From contig NZ_FOCW01000006.1 in assembly GCF_900110225.1 (NCBI RefSeq), positions 47,034 through 111,033 of the forward strand: DNA of 64,000 nt, given 5' to 3'. The notes beneath the pieces were generated by a model. That model did not search any database. It had not been told where the DNA came from and worked only from the letters and a program-made list of their open reading frames with translations. This document shows positions 47,001 to 53,883 of this stretch, piece by piece (within the stretch, counting starts at the first letter, position 1; every line of letters begins with the position of its first letter). Origin of the DNA: Allobrachymonas denitrificans DSM 15123 (lineage in GTDB: Bacteria; Pseudomonadota; Gammaproteobacteria; Burkholderiales; Burkholderiaceae_C). The translations under genes and the position numbers were made by a program.

Positions 47001-49674
47001 TGCGGCCCTGTTCATCCTGCACGATAGCGACCTGTCGGACGACGAGCGCACCACGCTGTATCTGCTGGCCTCGGTGCGCCTGGCGGCGGACGGACGCACG
47101 CTGGCACAGCAGGTTCTGCGCAGCGGGCCGGCGGCGGGCGCGGCAGAGGTGCCGGCCGTTGAATCGGTACCCTGCAGGCTGCAGGTGCCGCGTCTGGGTT
47201 CGGCTGGCGGCGCTGCTCCGGCATCGCCACAGGGCCGCTTCGATCCGGCGGACGGCAGTTTCAGCTTCACGCTGGACGACGGGCATCGTCCCTCGCGCCC
47301 CTGGATCAACGTGCTGGCCAATCCGGATTTCGGCTGCCATGTGTCCGAAGTGGGCGCCGGCATGACCTGGGCCGGCAACAGCCGCATGCACCAGCTCACG
47401 CCCTGGTCGAACGATCCGCTGGGCGATCCGGCGGGCGAACGCCTGCTGCTGGAGGATATCGACGGTGGCGAAGTCTGGACGCTGGGCCAGGTCTGCCAGA
47501 GCCATGTTGTGCATGTGACGCATGGCATTGGCTTCACCCGCATGCAGCAGCAACTGCCGGGGCTGGACGTGACGCTGACCTGGTGCGTGGATCGCGACCT
47601 GCCGGTGAAGCAGTGCGTGGTGATGCTGCGCAACACCGGCGTGCAGGCGCGCCGGCTGCGGCTCGTGACGTTGGCCGAGTGGGTGCTGGGTGCCTCGCGG
47701 CGCGAGCGCATGAGCATCTACACGCACACCGAGCAGCATGTGGTGGGGCCGCATGGCGTGGGCCTGCCACCGCCGCAGACGGCGCCGGTGCTGTATGCCA
47801 CGCAACTGGACCGGGCCGGCGGCTTTGGCGAGAGCACGGCCTTTCTGGCACTGATCGGGCCTGCGGGCCAGTCGCAGCAGGCCGACTGGACCTGCGACCG
47901 CCGCGAACTGTTCAACAGCGAAGGCTGCCCGGTGCTGCCCACGCGCCTCGGCCAGCGCAGCGGCCTGGGGCTGGATCCCTGCGCGGCCGTGGCCTGTGTG
48001 CTGACGGCGCAGCCGGGAGCGACCGTGTCGGCCGTTTCCATCCTGGGCCATGGCTGGAGCCTGCCGCAGGCCCGCCATCTGGCCGAGCAGGTGCGCAAGA
48101 CGCCCATCGTCGAGCGTTTCGAGCAGGTGCGTGCCTTCTGGGGCGAGCTGTGCGGAGCGCGTCAGGTGAGTTCGCCCGATCCGGCGTTCGATGCGCTGGT
48201 CAACCACTGGCTGCCGTATCAGACCGTGGTGTGCCGCCTGTGGGCGCGCGCCGGTTTCTACCAGGCGGGCGGTGCCTTCGGTTTCCGCGACCAGTTGCAG
48301 GATGCGATGAGCATGGTGGGCCACGCGCCCGAGCTGCTGGCACGCCAGATCCGCCGCCATGCCGGGCGCCAGTTCTCCGAGGGCGATGTGCAGCACTGGT
48401 GGCACGAGCCCGGTGGCGCTGGGGTGCGCACGCACTTCACCGATGACCTGCTCTGGCTGCCGCTGGCGCTGGCGCTGTATGTGGAGCGCACCGGCGATCA
48501 TGCCCTGCTGGATGAGCAGGTGCCATTCCTGCAGGGCTCCCAGGTGCCGCCGGAGCGCGAGGACGTGTACGAATCGCCGCATGTGAGTGGCCATGTGGAC
48601 AGCCTGTACGAGCACGGCGCGCTGGCCATCGACCGCAGCCTGCGCACGGGGGCGCATGGCCTGCCGCTGATGGGAACGGGCGACTGGAACGACGGCATGA
48701 ACCGCGTGGGCCATGAAGGACGGGGCGAGTCGGTGTGGCTGGCCTGGTTCCTGTGCGAGGTGGTGCGTGTGTATCTGCCGCTGGCACGGGCGCGGCGCGA
48801 TGGTGGCCGCGTGGCCGCGTGGGAGCAGGCGCGCAATGGCTGGATCGATGCGCTGGAATCCGACGGCTGGGACGGCAGCTGGTACCGCCGCGCCTTCTTC
48901 GACGATGGCTCGGTGCTGGGCAGCGCCAGCAACGTGGAAGGACGCATCGACCTGATTGCCCAGGCCTGGGCGGTGCTGTCGGCAGCGGCCAATCCGGTGC
49001 GGGCGCGTACCGCCATGCAGCAGGCCGACCAGCACCTGTTCGACCACAAGCACCAGGTGATGCGCCTGCTGACGCCACCGCTGCAACATGCGCAGCCCAG
49101 TGCCGGCTACATCCAGGCCTATCCGCCCGGCGTGCGCGAGAACGCGGGGCAGTACAACCATGGCGCCGTGTGGGGCCTGATGGCCTTTGCGCGACTGGGA
49201 CAGGCGGGCGCAGCGTGGCGTGCCTTCCAGGGCATCAGCCCGGCGCACCGCTGGCAGCACAACGGGCTGGGCGAAACCTATGCGCTTGAGCCCTATGTGG
49301 TGGCGGCCGACGTCTATACGGTGGAGCCCTACGCCGGCCGCGGCGGCTGGAGCTGGTACACCGGCAGCTCGGGCTGGCTGATGCGGGCCGGGCTGGAGTC
49401 GTTGTGCGGCATCGTGCTCAAGCAGGACGTGCTGCACATCGAGCCCTGCCTGCCGCCGCACTGGCAGGAAACCAGCGTAACTGTACATCGCGACGGCCGC
49501 AGCTGGCGCGTGGTGCTGTGCCAGGGCGAGCACGCGCTGCAGACGGCGCTGGCGCGCGAAGGGCAGGCACGGGCGCATCCGGCCGGCACGCCGGTGCTGC
49601 TGGAGGAGTTCCCGGCCAGCGGGGTGCTGGTGGTGGATGCCTCGCCCGGAGAATGGCGGCCGAAGGTAGAATGA
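41074..49674 (+). CDS. Cyclic beta-1,2-glucan synthase (NdvB/Cgs-type)
   Basis: A 2866-residue membrane enzyme that makes cyclic beta-1,2-glucan from UDP-glucose. Order of parts by eye: N-terminal region; membrane pair at about 405-455; GT84-type glycosyltransferase with V-T-L-D-S-D-T-D at about 628-635 and R-L-H-R-W-T-R-G-D-W at about 776-786 (Q/RxxRW type); membrane segments at about 815-860 and 945-990; glycoamylase-like domain (about 1005-1510); two beta-sandwich GH94-type modules; and a GH94 phosphorylase-like catalytic domain with G-D-W-N-D-G-M-N at about 2536-2543. Only TTG at 41074 is available near the N-terminus, because an in-frame TGA lies at 41065. Products are osmoprotective or host-interaction glucans in rhizobia and Brucella. 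Confidence 0.9.
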   Translation: MPAIKGFSLRAVLDGLTGFRSPIEAPIRAELFGPARFRLHGEHLAAIHDAHTPHWLRSKPFFPRLRQNIADLHKSREVLEQLTADGRHPGPAAQWLLDNASVIDAQALAIREGLPPSFFRKLPRLRSEPLAGLPRIYGVVWAYVAHADSHLDNDLLEGFLGGYLAERYLSLAELWSFPTTLRVVLLENLARLALRTAALQAARDAAHSWFDGPEQQRTIRQLDQLEQRFRRLGVEEAFLLQVEQRQEDLSYDYSRQLHAWLKVRLQDPAATEARHQAALTEDEQSIRNAITTLRKIDQVNWRELFARHNAVMRIMATCPQHMAESLPTQDRTLHAIERLARKSRRPEPEVAQTLVDLTAQGEGPDDPLVAPAYWWRGEGEPQLRKALGLSPRRFPARTSPMRRRWNAWAYLLTVVLITGWLTLRVMDLGYQGPEIHGWVWAVTAYLLLAPLGETVVALVNRLISESVPPAVLHRMALRQGIPQAHQTLVVIPSMLTSEKGTRELLIQLEQHHLANPETHAQFALLSDFADAATQVVEGDDAALAFAHAGVTELNQRYPVEPGRPLRFLVLHRTREWSDTQQCYIGWERKRGKLEQLVQALAESAETLPAPFIDLGELSRVAPGVRHLVTLDSDTDMPPGRLRELVAIAAHPLNQPRIEPGTRFISRGYGILQPRIATPMPTTEAGTWFHSLFAGRLGVDPYSAASSEIYQDVFGQGTFTGKGLLNVQATHTVLGGQLPPEHVLSHDLLEGALLRCAGVSDVTFVEDAPMHADVAASRLHRWTRGDWQLLPLIGLLWRERVPLINYWKVADNLRRSMVAPFSALLLLWVAFTQTLPFHWALIAVLAAYGGGPLLGALAGLAPHRDDIALRHFFAEGFKDLGRALVTPLWHLATLLDQAVLYGDAVLRALYRQLVSRRLLLEWMTAAAAQASVRTDLPSLLRKHKATVLMAGVLLVGAVGAHLAGWPVNWLALLPLLLLWALVPVWVAVISRLRPRPRRERITQQQRSYLFELAHDTWRFYDRHVGEEDNFLPPDNVQMQPFQMVAHRTSPTNIGMYLLVLACARQIGFIGRADLVTRLRATLATLERMPRHAGHFYNWYDTRTLAVLPPGYVSTVDSGNCSGHLLVVARACEEAAALEAEPHTALECTLEWSAMRLEPLLAQLQPLEWFASVADLVHATPPSPGGAPLAALLARVEASRERAELTRQSASPTLEPALAQLTDHLTILASLLHDQMAQPLQLRAQLLDLGARCRTLALEPDYSILYDHDRRLLHIGLRTETGELDANHYDLLASESRLTSLVAIAKGDVPPEHWAALGRPYFFNERGLGIKSWSGSMFEYLMPTLVLDEPPASALGHVTRQAILEQRADGEELDTPWGISESAIAGQDQTLAYQYGPQGVAALALRRTPTDVRVVAPYATAMATMLYPGAAIDNLRRLQELGMRGDMGFIESLDYTPQRQLAGRVSTPVHTYMAHHQAMSLVAFTDVLCDNAPRHWAMTDPYLRAVAALLHEATPRVVQPLPPPSSRPISSSAGPTYMAQLEEPLLAEPATLQLLSNGSHAVWINSRGAGVSRWQGLALTRWRDDPLRDAYGSYLYVERHGDESTPAVRHSLTLLPARDPQARYHAELLPDRALLKASWKDLEALTDVWVSAEDDCELRQVRLENLGDHALELTISFASEITLAAQADDEAHPAFSNLFVRTHWDKADRALYLCRKPRLADYQPMYAAAFLAHCEADIVSVEPCADRSRWVGRHGCSARVHGDGGYTLLHDDHSVPELPGIAVDTGLDPVAVLRVRLRIPAGVQARLVFAMAASRDPAALEQLVDRYRQEGHVKRSSSMANTMSGVRLHEIQLDPEAWRALLRVQTQLSAQHYREQHLAQNDVERAARLPCDRRLLWRHGISGDRPLLVVSISEESGLPMVQQLRRSLRLWSAGGLGVDMVVLNGEPASYLTPVQRQLQLMRERLLARKDDRWPEHLRAALFILHDSDLSDDERTTLYLLASVRLAADGRTLAQQVLRSGPAAGAAEVPAVESVPCRLQVPRLGSAGGAAPASPQGRFDPADGSFSFTLDDGHRPSRPWINVLANPDFGCHVSEVGAGMTWAGNSRMHQLTPWSNDPLGDPAGERLLLEDIDGGEVWTLGQVCQSHVVHVTHGIGFTRMQQQLPGLDVTLTWCVDRDLPVKQCVVMLRNTGVQARRLRLVTLAEWVLGASRRERMSIYTHTEQHVVGPHGVGLPPPQTAPVLYATQLDRAGGFGESTAFLALIGPAGQSQQADWTCDRRELFNSEGCPVLPTRLGQRSGLGLDPCAAVACVLTAQPGATVSAVSILGHGWSLPQARHLAEQVRKTPIVERFEQVRAFWGELCGARQVSSPDPAFDALVNHWLPYQTVVCRLWARAGFYQAGGAFGFRDQLQDAMSMVGHAPELLARQIRRHAGRQFSEGDVQHWWHEPGGAGVRTHFTDDLLWLPLALALYVERTGDHALLDEQVPFLQGSQVPPEREDVYESPHVSGHVDSLYEHGALAIDRSLRTGAHGLPLMGTGDWNDGMNRVGHEGRGESVWLAWFLCEVVRVYLPLARARRDGGRVAAWEQARNGWIDALESDGWDGSWYRRAFFDDGSVLGSASNVEGRIDLIAQAWAVLSAAANPVRARTAMQQADQHLFDHKHQVMRLLTPPLQHAQPSAGYIQAYPPGVRENAGQYNHGAVWGLMAFARLGQAGAAWRAFQGISPAHRWQHNGLGETYALEPYVVAADVYTVEPYAGRGGWSWYTGSSGWLMRAGLESLCGIVLKQDVLHIEPCLPPHWQETSVTVHRDGRSWRVVLCQGEHALQTALAREGQARAHPAGTPVLLEEFPASGVLVVDASPGEWRPKVE

Positions 49675-49688
49675 AGGGTTGTAGCAAT

Positions 49689-49744
49689 CCCTGTCTGTGC
49701 CTGCCGCGCGTGCCACGCAAGCGCGCGTTGCGACAGGGTTTTGT
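49689..49744 (+). terminator. Terminator after the glucan synthase gene
   Basis: CCCTGTC (49689-49695) pairs with GACAGGG (49732-49738), enclosing an inner C/G-rich stem, and is followed by TTTTGT. It lies 15 bp after the stop. Confidence 0.6.
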
Positions 49745-49838
49745 CTGATTTCCGGCTGTTGACGGCCGGAGCCTGCCCCTACTTTTCTGCCTTCCTGACG
49801 CGCGCCTGCGGCAGGGGCTGCTTTTCCAAGGAATTTCC

Positions 49839-50936
49839 ATGAGCCTCAAATGCGGCATCGTGGGCCTGCCCAACGTGGGCAAGTCCACCCTGTTCAACGC
49901 CCTGACCAAGGCCGGCATCGCTGCCGAAAACTATCCGTTCTGCACCATCGAGCCCAACACCGGCGTGGTGGAAGTGCCCGATCCGCGCCTCAAGCAGCTG
50001 GCCGAGATCATCAAGCCCGAGCGCGTGGTGCCGGCGATAGTGGAGTTTGTGGACATTGCCGGCCTGGTGGCTGGTGCCAGCAAGGGCGAAGGCCTGGGCA
50101 ACCAGTTCCTGGCGCACATCCGCGAGACCGATGCCATTGTCAACGTGGTGCGCTGCTTCGAGGATCCGAACGTGATCCACGTGGCGGGCAAGGTCGATCC
50201 GATCTCTGACATCGAGGTGATCCAGACCGAGCTGTGCCTGGCCGACCTGGGCACGGTGGAGAAGGCGCAGGTGCGCTACGGCAAGGCAGCCAAGAGCGGC
50301 AACGACAAGGAAGCGATTGCCATGGTGAAGGTGCTGGAAAAGGTGCAGGCCGGCCTGCTGGAGGGCAAGCCCGCGCGCATCCTGGACCTGAACGACCAGG
50401 AAAAGGCGCTGCTCAAGCCGCTGTGCCTGATCACAGGCAAGCCCGCCATGTTTGTGGGCAACGTGGCCGAGGACGGCTTCGAGAGCAACCCGCTGCTGGA
50501 CCGTCTGAAGGAATTTGCCAAGGCGCACGGCGATGCGCCGGTGGTGGCCATCTGCGCCAAGATCGAGTCCGAACTCTCCGAGATGAGCGACGAGGACCGC
50601 GACATGATGCTGGAGGAAATGGGCCTGCACGAACCCGGCCTGAACCGCCTGATCCGCGCCGGCTTCAGCCTGCTGGGCCTGCAGACCTATTTCACCGCTG
50701 GGGTGAAGGAAGTGCGCGCCTGGACCATCCACGTGGGCGACACCGCGCCGCAGGCAGCGGGTGTGATCCACGGCGACTTCGAGCGCGGCTTCATCCGCGC
50801 GCAGACCATCGCGTTTGACGACTTCATCCAGTACAAGGGCGAGCAGGGTGCCAAGGAAGCGGGCAAGATGCGCGCGGAAGGCAAGGAGTACATCGTCAAG
50901 GATGGGGATGTGATGAACTTCTTGTTCAACGTCTGA
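49839..50936 (+). CDS. ychF: Ribosome-associated GTPase/ATPase YchF (OLA1-type)
   Basis: An Obg-related nucleotide hydrolase of 365 residues that prefers ATP and associates with ribosomes. It begins [20 protein letters not shown] (Walker A 9-16), with D-I-A-G-L-V switch II, the coiled-coil insertion at about 125-200 and a C-terminal TGS domain ending in [12 protein letters not shown]. The ATG is the family start, preceded by A-A-G-G-A. This is the last core gene before the accessory island. Confidence 0.97.
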   Translation: MSLKCGIVGLPNVGKSTLFNALTKAGIAAENYPFCTIEPNTGVVEVPDPRLKQLAEIIKPERVVPAIVEFVDIAGLVAGASKGEGLGNQFLAHIRETDAIVNVVRCFEDPNVIHVAGKVDPISDIEVIQTELCLADLGTVEKAQVRYGKAAKSGNDKEAIAMVKVLEKVQAGLLEGKPARILDLNDQEKALLKPLCLITGKPAMFVGNVAEDGFESNPLLDRLKEFAKAHGDAPVVAICAKIESELSEMSDEDRDMMLEEMGLHEPGLNRLIRAGFSLLGLQTYFTAGVKEVRAWTIHVGDTAPQAAGVIHGDFERGFIRAQTIAFDDFIQYKGEQGAKEAGKMRAEGKEYIVKDGDVMNFLFNV

Positions 50937-51066
50937 CGAATTTCGCTGGATCTCGGTGGAGCTCAGTAGCGCTTGGTGGACAGGTTGCTCCATTTGAAAT
51001 CAATGGGTTGCGTAAACAATACGGTCTACTGAGCGTTCCTATTGTTCATCGAAGTTCGGAAAATTC

Positions 51067-51107
51067 GGGGGTAGCGTTGGGGGTACTCGTGTTCAACCGT
51101 GGGGGTA
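51067..51107 (+). repeat. Three GGGGGTA direct repeats before the integrase gene
   Basis: GGGGGTA occurs at 51067-51073, 51079-51085 and 51101-51107, 26 bp before the integrase start. The placement resembles arm-type or regulatory repeats often found beside integrase genes; no core attachment site was identified. Confidence 0.5.
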
Positions 51108-51132
51108 CATCTCCCCGCAGTGGAGTCCAACG

Positions 51133-52344
51133 ATGCCCGAAAACCTACTCACCGACCTCAAGGTCAGGTCGGCCAAATCGACTGATCGAGACTGGAAACT
51201 TTCAGACGGCGGGGGCTTGTTCCTGCTGGTCAAGCCTACCGGCGGCAAGCTCTGGCGGTGAAAGTACCGCCTGCAAGGCAAGGAGAACCTCTTTGCCATT
51301 GGCGGCTTTCCTCAAGTAAGCCTTGCGGAGGCGCGTGCTGCCCGTGAGAAGGCTCGCGCCTTGGTCAAGCAAGGCATCCATCCTGCCCATGAGCGGCAGC
51401 AGGTCAAGCAGCGCAACCTCGAAGCGCTGGAAGAACGTAAGCGCGCTCGTGAAAGCTCGTTTGCCAAGGTGGCGCAGGCGTACCTGGCCGAGATCAAGCC
51501 TGTCTTTGCGCTCAGTTCCTACCGCACGAAAGAGTCCCGCATCAGGAAGTACCTGTCGCCCAAGTTCGATGGAATGCCGATGAGCGACATTGGCGTGAAG
51601 CAGATTCGCCCACTGCTGGAGGAGTGCAAAGCTCATGGCGCGTGGGCGGCGATTCACGTCAAAGGCGATCTTTCGGCCATCTTCGAGTTCGCGGTGGTGC
51701 GGGGTTTGGTCGAGGCCAATCCGATCCCCAGTCTGCGCGGGCTGCTGCGCGTGCCGTTCAGCGAGAGCAAGGCGGCGATGACGCGAGAGCAAATCCAGAA
51801 GTTCTATCAGAAGTTGCGTGGCTACCGGGGCTATCCGGAAACTTCGCTGTGCCTGCGGCTGATTGCGCTGACCGCCTGCCGTCCAGGGGAAGCGGCGGAT
51901 GCCGAGTGGGATGAGTTCGACTTTGAGGATGCGCTGTGGCGTCGGCCTGCGGCGAAGATGAAAGCGCGGCGCGACCATGTCAGCCCGTTGTCAACGCAGG
52001 CCATAGCGGTGCTGAAAGATTTGCAGCACATCACGAGTGGCGGACGCTATCTGTTCCCGCACAGGAGCGGAAAAGGCTTCACCACGCCCAATCGGCTCAC
52101 CTACGCCATGCGCGACATGAACCTGGGCCGAGGTACGACGCCGCATTGCTGGCGGACGACCTTTTCGACCTGGGCCAATGAGAACGGATACCGGCCCGAT
52201 GCGATTGAGCGGCAGCTTGCCCATGTGGAAAGCAACAAGGTTCGGGCGACGTACAACAAGGCGCTGTTGCTGGATCAGAGAAGGACGCTGTTGCAGGACT
52301 GGGCGGACTATCTGAGCGCTGCGGAGGGCAGCGGCACGGTATAG
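51133..52344 (+). pseudogene. P4-type tyrosine integrase interrupted by an in-frame TGA
   Basis: Read through, this is a 403-codon integrase of the DUF4102/P4 family. The N-terminus M-P-E-N-L-L-T-D-L-K-V-R-S-A-K and S-D-G-G-G-L-F-L-L-V are normal, and then TGA occurs at 51259-51261 within L-W-R-(stop)-K-Y-R. This position is normally Leu, Met, Phe or Trp, so a TGG-to-TGA change would explain it. The frame continues intact to the catalytic domain: the Arg in T-A-C-R-P-G-E-A, H-C-W-R, the L-A-H-V His and the Tyr in A-T-Y-N-K-A. No ribosome site serves the part after the stop, so the gene is probably inactive unless the TGA is suppressed. Confidence 0.85.
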
Positions 52345-52691
52345 GGAATAGTTGGCTGGGTGTCGCAGAAGGAGTGGACAGGGGTGGCCTTTTCCTTTTC
52401 TGGATAGGGCCGTTGTCCCTTGAGAGCCGTTCCCTTGCCATTTGCCTTTGCCCCAAGGCTGGGCGCCAGGAATGGGGTAAACAATGAATTAAATAGGGTA
52501 ATTTTGACATTGATCCCTTTTTTTGAAACTCATCTCACTGATTTCCTTACTGGACGGCCATGCCAGTCCCTCACGACCGGTCCAACTCAGGAAATGGGGT
52601 AGTCAAACATCAGAAATGAGGCATTTTTAGAGACATTGCCCCATTTAAAGGCTATGATTACCCCATTTAGATAGCCTGGGCTTACATTTTC
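52345..52691. promoter_or_regulatory. AT-rich control region with four AAATGGGG-type motifs
   Basis: A 347-bp gap without a gene. It holds AATGGGGTAA (52471-52480), AAATGGGGTA (52592-52601), and on the opposite strand AAATGGGGCAA (52636-52646) and AAATGGGGTA (52659-52668); a weaker AAATAGGGTA is at 52491-52500. The copies at 52592 and 52659 form an exact 10-bp inverted pair. The last copy ends 23 bp before the Fic start. This reads as an operator for an island regulator controlling the Fic-to-helicase operon. Confidence 0.5.
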
Positions 52692-53738
52692 ATGCACTCG
52701 CTCACACTCGAGTACCTTGCCGCGCTTCGCTTCGATGGCACCCAGGCCGCCACGTTGCGCACACTGGGCGAGTATCAGGGCAAGCAGCAGCTCTACGCTG
52801 CACAGTCGCCCGAAGCCCTCAAGGGCCTGCGCCAGATCGCGGTGGTGGAGTCCACCGAGTCGTCCAACCGGCTGGAAGGTGTTGTCGTCGCGCCTTCGCG
52901 GCTGAAGTCCCTGGTCATCCGCAACGCAACGCCAAAGAGCCGTTCCGAACAGGAGATCGCCGGCTACCGTGACGCCCTGGCACTGATCCACGAGTCTGCC
53001 GCACACATGCCTTTCAGCGAGGGTGTTGTGCTGCAATTACATACCCTGCTGTATCGCTACATGCCGCAGGCCGGCGGACGCTGGAAAGCCACCAACAACG
53101 ACATCATCGAACGCCATCCGGACGGCTCGTCACGGCTGCGTTTCCAGCCGGTGGCTTCGCATCTAACGCCGATGGCCATGGCCGATCTGACAGGGCGCTA
53201 CGCCACCGCGCTGGATCAGCACCTGGCCGACCCCCTCGTACTGGTGCCGCTGGCGATGCTCGACTTCCTGTGCATTCACCCCTTCCCGGACGGCAACGGC
53301 CGCATGTCCCGCTTGCTGACCTTGCTGCTGCTCTACCACTTCGACTATGCCGTGGGCCGCTACATCAGCCTGGAACGCATCTTCGAGGACACCAAGGAAG
53401 GCTATTACGAAACGCTGGAAGCCAGCTCGCAGGGATGGCACCAGGGGCAGCACGACGTCAAACCCTGGCTCGACTACTTCTGGGGTGCCTTGCTACGGGC
53501 CTACCGCGAGTTCGAGGAGCGTGTCGGAACTATCGAGCGAGGCCGTGGCAGCAAGGGCGACCGGGTACGCGCAGACGTCTTGGGTCGCAGTCTGCCGTTT
53601 TCGATTTCCGAGGTTGAAGAAGCCTGCCCAGGCGTGAGCCGGGATATGGTGCGGTTGGTGCTGCGGGCGATGAAGTCAGAGGGATTGATAGAGTCAACAG
53701 GCAAAGGACGAGGGGCGAAATGGATGAAAAAAGGTTAA
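52692..53738 (+). CDS. Fic-domain AMPylase-type protein with built-in inhibitory helix
   Basis: A 348-residue Fic protein. The catalytic loop H-P-F-P-D-G-N-G-R-M-S-R (about 195-206) is complete. An N-terminal inhibitory motif S-S-N-R-L-E-G (about 57-63) matches the S/T-x-x-x-E-G helix of class II Fic proteins, whose Glu blocks ATP. The C-terminal part (about 280-345) looks like a winged helix: S-I-S-E-V-E-E-A-C and V-R-L-V-L-R-A-M-K-S-E-G-L-I. Such proteins transfer AMP to targets or regulate genes. The sequence and operator motifs upstream suggest self-control. It is the first gene of the defence-like operon. Confidence 0.9.
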   Translation: MHSLTLEYLAALRFDGTQAATLRTLGEYQGKQQLYAAQSPEALKGLRQIAVVESTESSNRLEGVVVAPSRLKSLVIRNATPKSRSEQEIAGYRDALALIHESAAHMPFSEGVVLQLHTLLYRYMPQAGGRWKATNNDIIERHPDGSSRLRFQPVASHLTPMAMADLTGRYATALDQHLADPLVLVPLAMLDFLCIHPFPDGNGRMSRLLTLLLLYHFDYAVGRYISLERIFEDTKEGYYETLEASSQGWHQGQHDVKPWLDYFWGALLRAYREFEERVGTIERGRGSKGDRVRADVLGRSLPFSISEVEEACPGVSRDMVRLVLRAMKSEGLIESTGKGRGAKWMKKG

Positions 53739-53748
53739 GGGAGTGGTG

Positions 53749-53883
53749 ATGGAGCTGATCGACAACATCATCCGCTTGCTGGGCAACCTCCAGCAAATCA
53801 TCCAGCCATGGACACGGCTAAAGATCGCGGCTGCGTGCTTTGAATCGCCTCGAAAAAACATCAATAAGGGACTTAAAAAGTGA
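53749..53883 (+). CDS. Hypothetical 44-residue protein coupled to the restriction helicase
   Basis: Starts M-E-L-I-D-N-I-I-R-L-L-G-N-L and ends in a lysine-rich tail. An A-A-G-G-G-A-G sequence lies about 6 bp before the ATG. Its TGA overlaps the GTG start of the next gene in a GTGA arrangement. Upstream spacing (10 bp after fic) and the coupling suggest it is translated, either as a leader for the helicase gene or as a small functional protein. No family recognised; the amphipathic N-terminal helix is the only visible feature. Confidence 0.45.
   Translation: MELIDNIIRLLGNLQQIIQPWTRLKIAAACFESPRKNINKGLKK

Noticed and set aside
45061..49716. Long open frame (over 1500 codons) antisense to the glucan synthase
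   Set aside because: It mirrors codon bias of the GC-rich synthase, has no start context and no recognisable domain; the sense frame explains the region.
50937..51132. tRNA or tRNA fragment at the integrase side
   Set aside because: No cloverleaf could be folded by eye; a GTTCAA-like stretch alone is not enough.
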